Assembly (NCBI GenBank): GCA_017353855.1
Contig: JAFMSA010000185.1
Span: 1-7,576, forward strand
DNA length: 7,576 nucleotides
Direction: 5' to 3'
Source: Alphaproteobacteria bacterium
GTDB taxonomy: Bacteria > Pseudomonadota > Alphaproteobacteria > ATCC43930 > CGMCC-115725
Shown one piece after another: positions 5,683 through 7,576 of the stretch. Under the pieces are notes generated by a model. It saw nothing but the letters and a program-made list of their open reading frames with translations. It was not told the DNA's origin and did no database searches. Position numbers and translations under genes: made by a program. The stretch's first letter is position 1. The number at the start of each line of letters is the position of its first letter.

Positions 5683-5776
5683 ATTGCGCGAGAGGATTCG
5701 CGGAGATCAGCCACCCGATGCACTGAAGGATTTTGGCGAGGCGTGCCGCGCCGAACTACGCAGCTTGCGGACATAA
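5675..5776 (+). pseudogene. Unidentified C-terminal gene scrap joined to the FAD subunit
   Basis: In the frame starting at 5675 the sequence reads FDELRERIRGDQPPDALKDF followed by GEACRAELRSLRT and TAA 5774-5776. The composition (amphipathic helix, Glu/Arg/Leu alternation, clean stop) looks like the real C-terminus of a protein, and it begins exactly where the FAD-subunit homology ends. I cannot name its parent. It ends one base before the convergent hxlR stop codon, so the deletion that made this junction stopped just short of the intact module. It could also be an accidental open frame. Confidence 0.35.
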
Positions 5777-5777
5777 G

Positions 5778-6167
5778 CTACCCCACTGCTTTTTCGGATA
5801 TCACGCGCTGATCGAACTGATCTCGCGCTGCATCGATTTCCGCCAAATGCTCTTGCACCCATTGACCAAACGCTGAAGCCGGCTCGGACAGCGAAAGGCC
5901 CATTTCGGTCAGTTGATATTCTACCTGCGGCGGGCTGGTCGGGTGGATTGTTCGGGTCAGCATTCCGTCCCGTTCGAGGCCGCGCAAGGTCCGGGTCAAC
6001 ATCTGCTGCGAGATGCCGCCAGTATTCCGCTTGATATCGTTAAAGCGGCGCGGCCCGTCCCGCAGCAACATCACGACGAGCATGCTCCATTTCTCGCCGA
6101 GGCGAGCGAGCATCTGGCTGACCTTCTGACAGTCCCGATGCAGCGGATGGAGCGTCACAGCGGTCAT
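5778..6167 (-). CDS. HxlR-family transcriptional regulator, probable redox/electrophile sensor
   Basis: This is a 129-residue protein on the - strand, usual for HxlR. ATG 6167-6165 is chosen because it places Cys13 in the N-terminal position seen in the family; AGGG at 6180-6177 is a modest ribosome binding site. The winged helix is clear: CQKVSQMLARLGEKWSMLVV, LLRDGPRRFNDIKRNTGGIS, QQMLTRTLRGLERDGMLTR, and the wing VEYQLTEMGLSL, with a C-terminal dimer helix AFGQWVQEHLAEIDAAR. In Bacillus subtilis the relatives YodB and HypR use a single N-terminal Cys to sense quinones, diamide or hypochlorite, and YodB represses azoR1. Here the gene is divergent from an azoreductase and pirin, so it is most likely their repressor. 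The 96-bp gap holds a good inverted repeat. The frame stays open far upstream on this strand, but that part only mirrors azoR. Confidence 0.92.
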   Translation of the reverse strand: MTAVTLHPLHRDCQKVSQMLARLGEKWSMLVVMLLRDGPRRFNDIKRNTGGISQQMLTRTLRGLERDGMLTRTIHPTSPPQVEYQLTEMGLSLSEPASAFGQWVQEHLAEIDAARDQFDQRVISEKAVG

Positions 6168-6202
6168 CTCGGTATGCCCTGGTCGTATCGGGTTGCGTTC
6201 TT

Positions 6203-6228
6203 GAGATATGGCGATGGTCTCATATCTC
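6203..6228. promoter_or_regulatory. Inverted repeat in the hxlR-azoR divergent promoter, putative HxlR operator
   Basis: GAGATATG (6203-6210) and CATATCTC (6221-6228) are perfect 8-bp arms with a 10-base spacer, placed mid-way between the divergent genes. A possible azoR promoter, TTGAGA (6201-6206) and TATCTC (6223-6228) with a 16-base gap, coincides with the arms, so bound repressor would block it. A second, weaker symmetry, GGTCA (6234-6238) with TGACC (6246-6250), follows closer to azoR. Confidence 0.6.
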
Positions 6229-6263
6229 GTCCAGGTCACAAACCTTGACCAGGGACGAAGACC

Positions 6264-6896
6264 ATGAAACTCCTTCACATCGACTCCAGCATTACCGGCT
6301 CTGCCTCGGCTTCGCGCCAGCTTTCTGCGGTTTTGGTCGCGGCGCTGAAAGCGGCAATCCCCGGTCTCGAAGTGATCCGGCGCGATCTCGATACCAACCC
6401 GATCCCGCATCTGGACAGCAAGCGCCTCCCCACAGTCCGACCGGCGAATGCGCCCGCTGGTGCGATAGGGATCGCAGACGAAGGGGGCGGGGACGCGCTC
6501 GACGAGTTCCTTAGCGCCGATATCGTCGTCATCGGCGCACCGATGTACAACTTTGGCATCCCGAGCCAACTCAAGGCATGGATCGACCGCATCGCGATTG
6601 CCGGCAAAACCTTCCGTTACAGCGAGAGCGGACCTCAGGGCCTCGCGGGTGGGAAGAAGGTAATCGTCGTCTCGTCGCGCGGCGGCCTTTACGCGTCGGG
6701 CATGCCGTTTGAGGCGAATGACTTTCAGGAGAAGTATCTGAGCGCGGTGTTCGCCTTTATGGGGATCGAGGACATCGAGATCGTGCGCGCCGAGGGTCTT
6801 GCCCTTGGGCCGGAACCGCACGAAGCAGCGATGCGGGCCGCCTTGGCTGCCATTCCCTCCGTCGTGACGCCGTTCGCGACTCGTCGGGCGGCCTAA
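6264..6896 (+). CDS. azoR: FMN-dependent NADH:quinone oxidoreductase / azoreductase
   Basis: This is a 210-residue flavodoxin-fold enzyme, close to the usual 200. ATG 6264 follows AGGGA (6251-6255). The start MKLLHIDSSITGSASASRQL holds the FMN-phosphate serines in the positions known from E. coli AzoR (Ser9, Ser15, Ser17). IVVIGAPMYNFGIPSQLKAW carries the P-M-Y-N-F motif (93-97) that binds the isoalloxazine ring, and VSSRGG (136-141) is the second flavin loop. Members reduce quinones by two electrons and azo dyes using NADH, as cytoplasmic homodimers, and protect against quinone stress. The residues around 105-112 (AWIDRIAIAG) match the dimer and substrate region. It is divergent from hxlR and leads a short operon with the pirin gene 25 bp downstream. 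No defects are visible. Specificity (NADH or NADPH, substrates) cannot be read from the sequence. Confidence 0.93.
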   Translation: MKLLHIDSSITGSASASRQLSAVLVAALKAAIPGLEVIRRDLDTNPIPHLDSKRLPTVRPANAPAGAIGIADEGGGDALDEFLSADIVVIGAPMYNFGIPSQLKAWIDRIAIAGKTFRYSESGPQGLAGGKKVIVVSSRGGLYASGMPFEANDFQEKYLSAVFAFMGIEDIEIVRAEGLALGPEPHEAAMRAALAAIPSVVTPFATRRAA

Positions 6897-6921
6897 CCGC
6901 CCGCAAGCCCGGGAGAATTTG

Positions 6922-7576
6922 ATGAGCACAGGAACCGACAACGCGCGTCAGGTCGGGAAAATCGTCACAGCACATCGCCAGCGCGAGGGCGGCGGCTTCA
7001 TCGTGCGCCGCCCGTTCCCGAGCGGGGGATTGCGCCATGCTGACCCATTTCTTCTCCTCGACGAGATGGGGCCGGTCGATTACGGGCCCGGGGAGGCCAT
7101 CGGCGCTCCCGATCATCCGCACCGCGGATTCGAGACCGTGACCTATGTGCTCGATGGCGAAATGGAGCACGAAGATTCGGCTGGCCACCGCAGCCTGCTA
7201 GGGCCCGGCGACGTGCAGTGGATGACGGCCGGGCGCGGCATTGTGCACTCGGAAATGCCGTCGCATAGGATGCAGCAGCGCGGCGGCAGGATGCACGGCT
7301 TCCAGATCTGGGTGAACCTGCCGGCGCGACACAAGATGGCAGCGCCGCATTATCAGGAGATCCCGCGCGCCGCAATCCCCGAGCCGGCGACACCGGATAG
7401 CTTGGCATTGGTACGGGTGATCGCCGGCGAGGCACTAGGGGCAAGAGCGGTCATCGCGACCCGCACGCCGATCGGCTTCCTCCATTGGACCTTCGCGCCG
7501 GGCGCGTCCGTCGCCGTACCGGTTCCGCCGGATCATGCCGTCTGCGTCTATGTCTTCGACGGGGCGGTTTTCGTCG
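6922..7576 (+). CDS. Pirin-family cupin protein, cut by the right edge
   Basis: ATG 6922 with GGGAGA (6911-6916) opens an open frame that runs to the end of the window, giving 218 residues of an expected 230-290. Pirin features in order: a start GKIVTAHRQREGGGFIVRR, then LRHADPFLLLDEMGP (37-51), the metal-site block DHPHRGFETVTYVLDGEMEH (64-83), GPGDVQWMTAGRGIVHSEMP (94-113), and HGFQIWVNLPARHKMAAPHY. The metal ligands of human pirin and E. coli YhhW correspond to His65, His67, His109 and Glu111 here, all kept. The second cupin domain begins near residue 165 and is incomplete. Some pirins act as quercetin 2,3-dioxygenases and others as regulators. Being 25 bp after azoR, it is probably co-transcribed and under HxlR control, which suggests a role with aromatic or quinone compounds. 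Confidence 0.92.
   Translation, partial: MSTGTDNARQVGKIVTAHRQREGGGFIVRRPFPSGGLRHADPFLLLDEMGPVDYGPGEAIGAPDHPHRGFETVTYVLDGEMEHEDSAGHRSLLGPGDVQWMTAGRGIVHSEMPSHRMQQRGGRMHGFQIWVNLPARHKMAAPHYQEIPRAAIPEPATPDSLALVRVIAGEALGARAVIATRTPIGFLHWTFAPGASVAVPVPPDHAVCVYVFDGAVFV

Noticed and set aside
5778..6941. A 387-codon open frame on the - strand
   Set aside because: Only its last 129 codons are the HxlR protein; the upstream 258 codons are the mirror of azoR and the divergent promoter, with no recognisable family.
1..7576. CRISPR array, tRNA, rRNA, complete insertion sequence, toxin-antitoxin or phage defence genes
   Set aside because: No regularly spaced repeats, cloverleaf-like segments, transposase or integrase motifs, or defence families were recognised on either strand.

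Overview
The window is GC-rich DNA with strong ribosome binding sites and protein families typical of Alphaproteobacteria. A Rhizobiales (Bradyrhizobium-like) origin fits best. The main clues are the short orphan winged-helix regulator with an Arg-rich tail and the HpnM/Ttg2D-like periplasmic protein. This assignment is an inference from recognised protein style, not from a search.

Left part (1-2045): the C-terminal end of a DUF417 (YkgB/RclC-type) membrane protein enters from the left. About 560 bp without a convincing gene follows. Then come an intact winged-helix DNA-binding protein and an intact, secreted MlaC/Ttg2D-family lipid-binding protein, in tandem on the + strand.

Middle part (2119-5776) is a gene graveyard around one intact gene, a TetR repressor (2986-3573). 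To its left are the N-terminal stump of a LysR regulator and, on the - strand, a broken peroxiredoxin-like gene that has lost its catalytic core. To its right are, in order: a possible GrdB-like fragment, a cytochrome b561-type gene with several frameshifts, a Tat-lipoprotein molybdopterin oxidoreductase with a frameshift, the last ~30 residues of a [2Fe-2S] subunit fused to it, a frameshifted and truncated FAD subunit of the xanthine/aldehyde oxidase family, and an unidentified C-terminal scrap. Two related AT-rich inverted repeats flank tetR, one imperfect (2862-2887) and one perfect (3641-3666). They look like operators that once controlled the divergent peroxiredoxin and the downstream oxidoreductase operon.

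Right part (5778-7576) is an intact electrophile-response module. An HxlR repressor with an N-terminal Cys (- strand) is divergent from an FMN-dependent azoreductase (azoR), which is followed by a pirin gene cut by the window edge. A 26-bp inverted repeat lies in the divergent promoter region. HxlR probably senses quinone-like or oxidising electrophiles and releases azoR-pirin.

The most notable points are the paired TetR sites, the peroxiredoxin that lost its active site, the fusion of two unrelated molybdoenzyme genes, and the sharp contrast between decayed redox genes and intact regulators. No new defence system, CRISPR array, tRNA, rRNA or complete mobile element was found.
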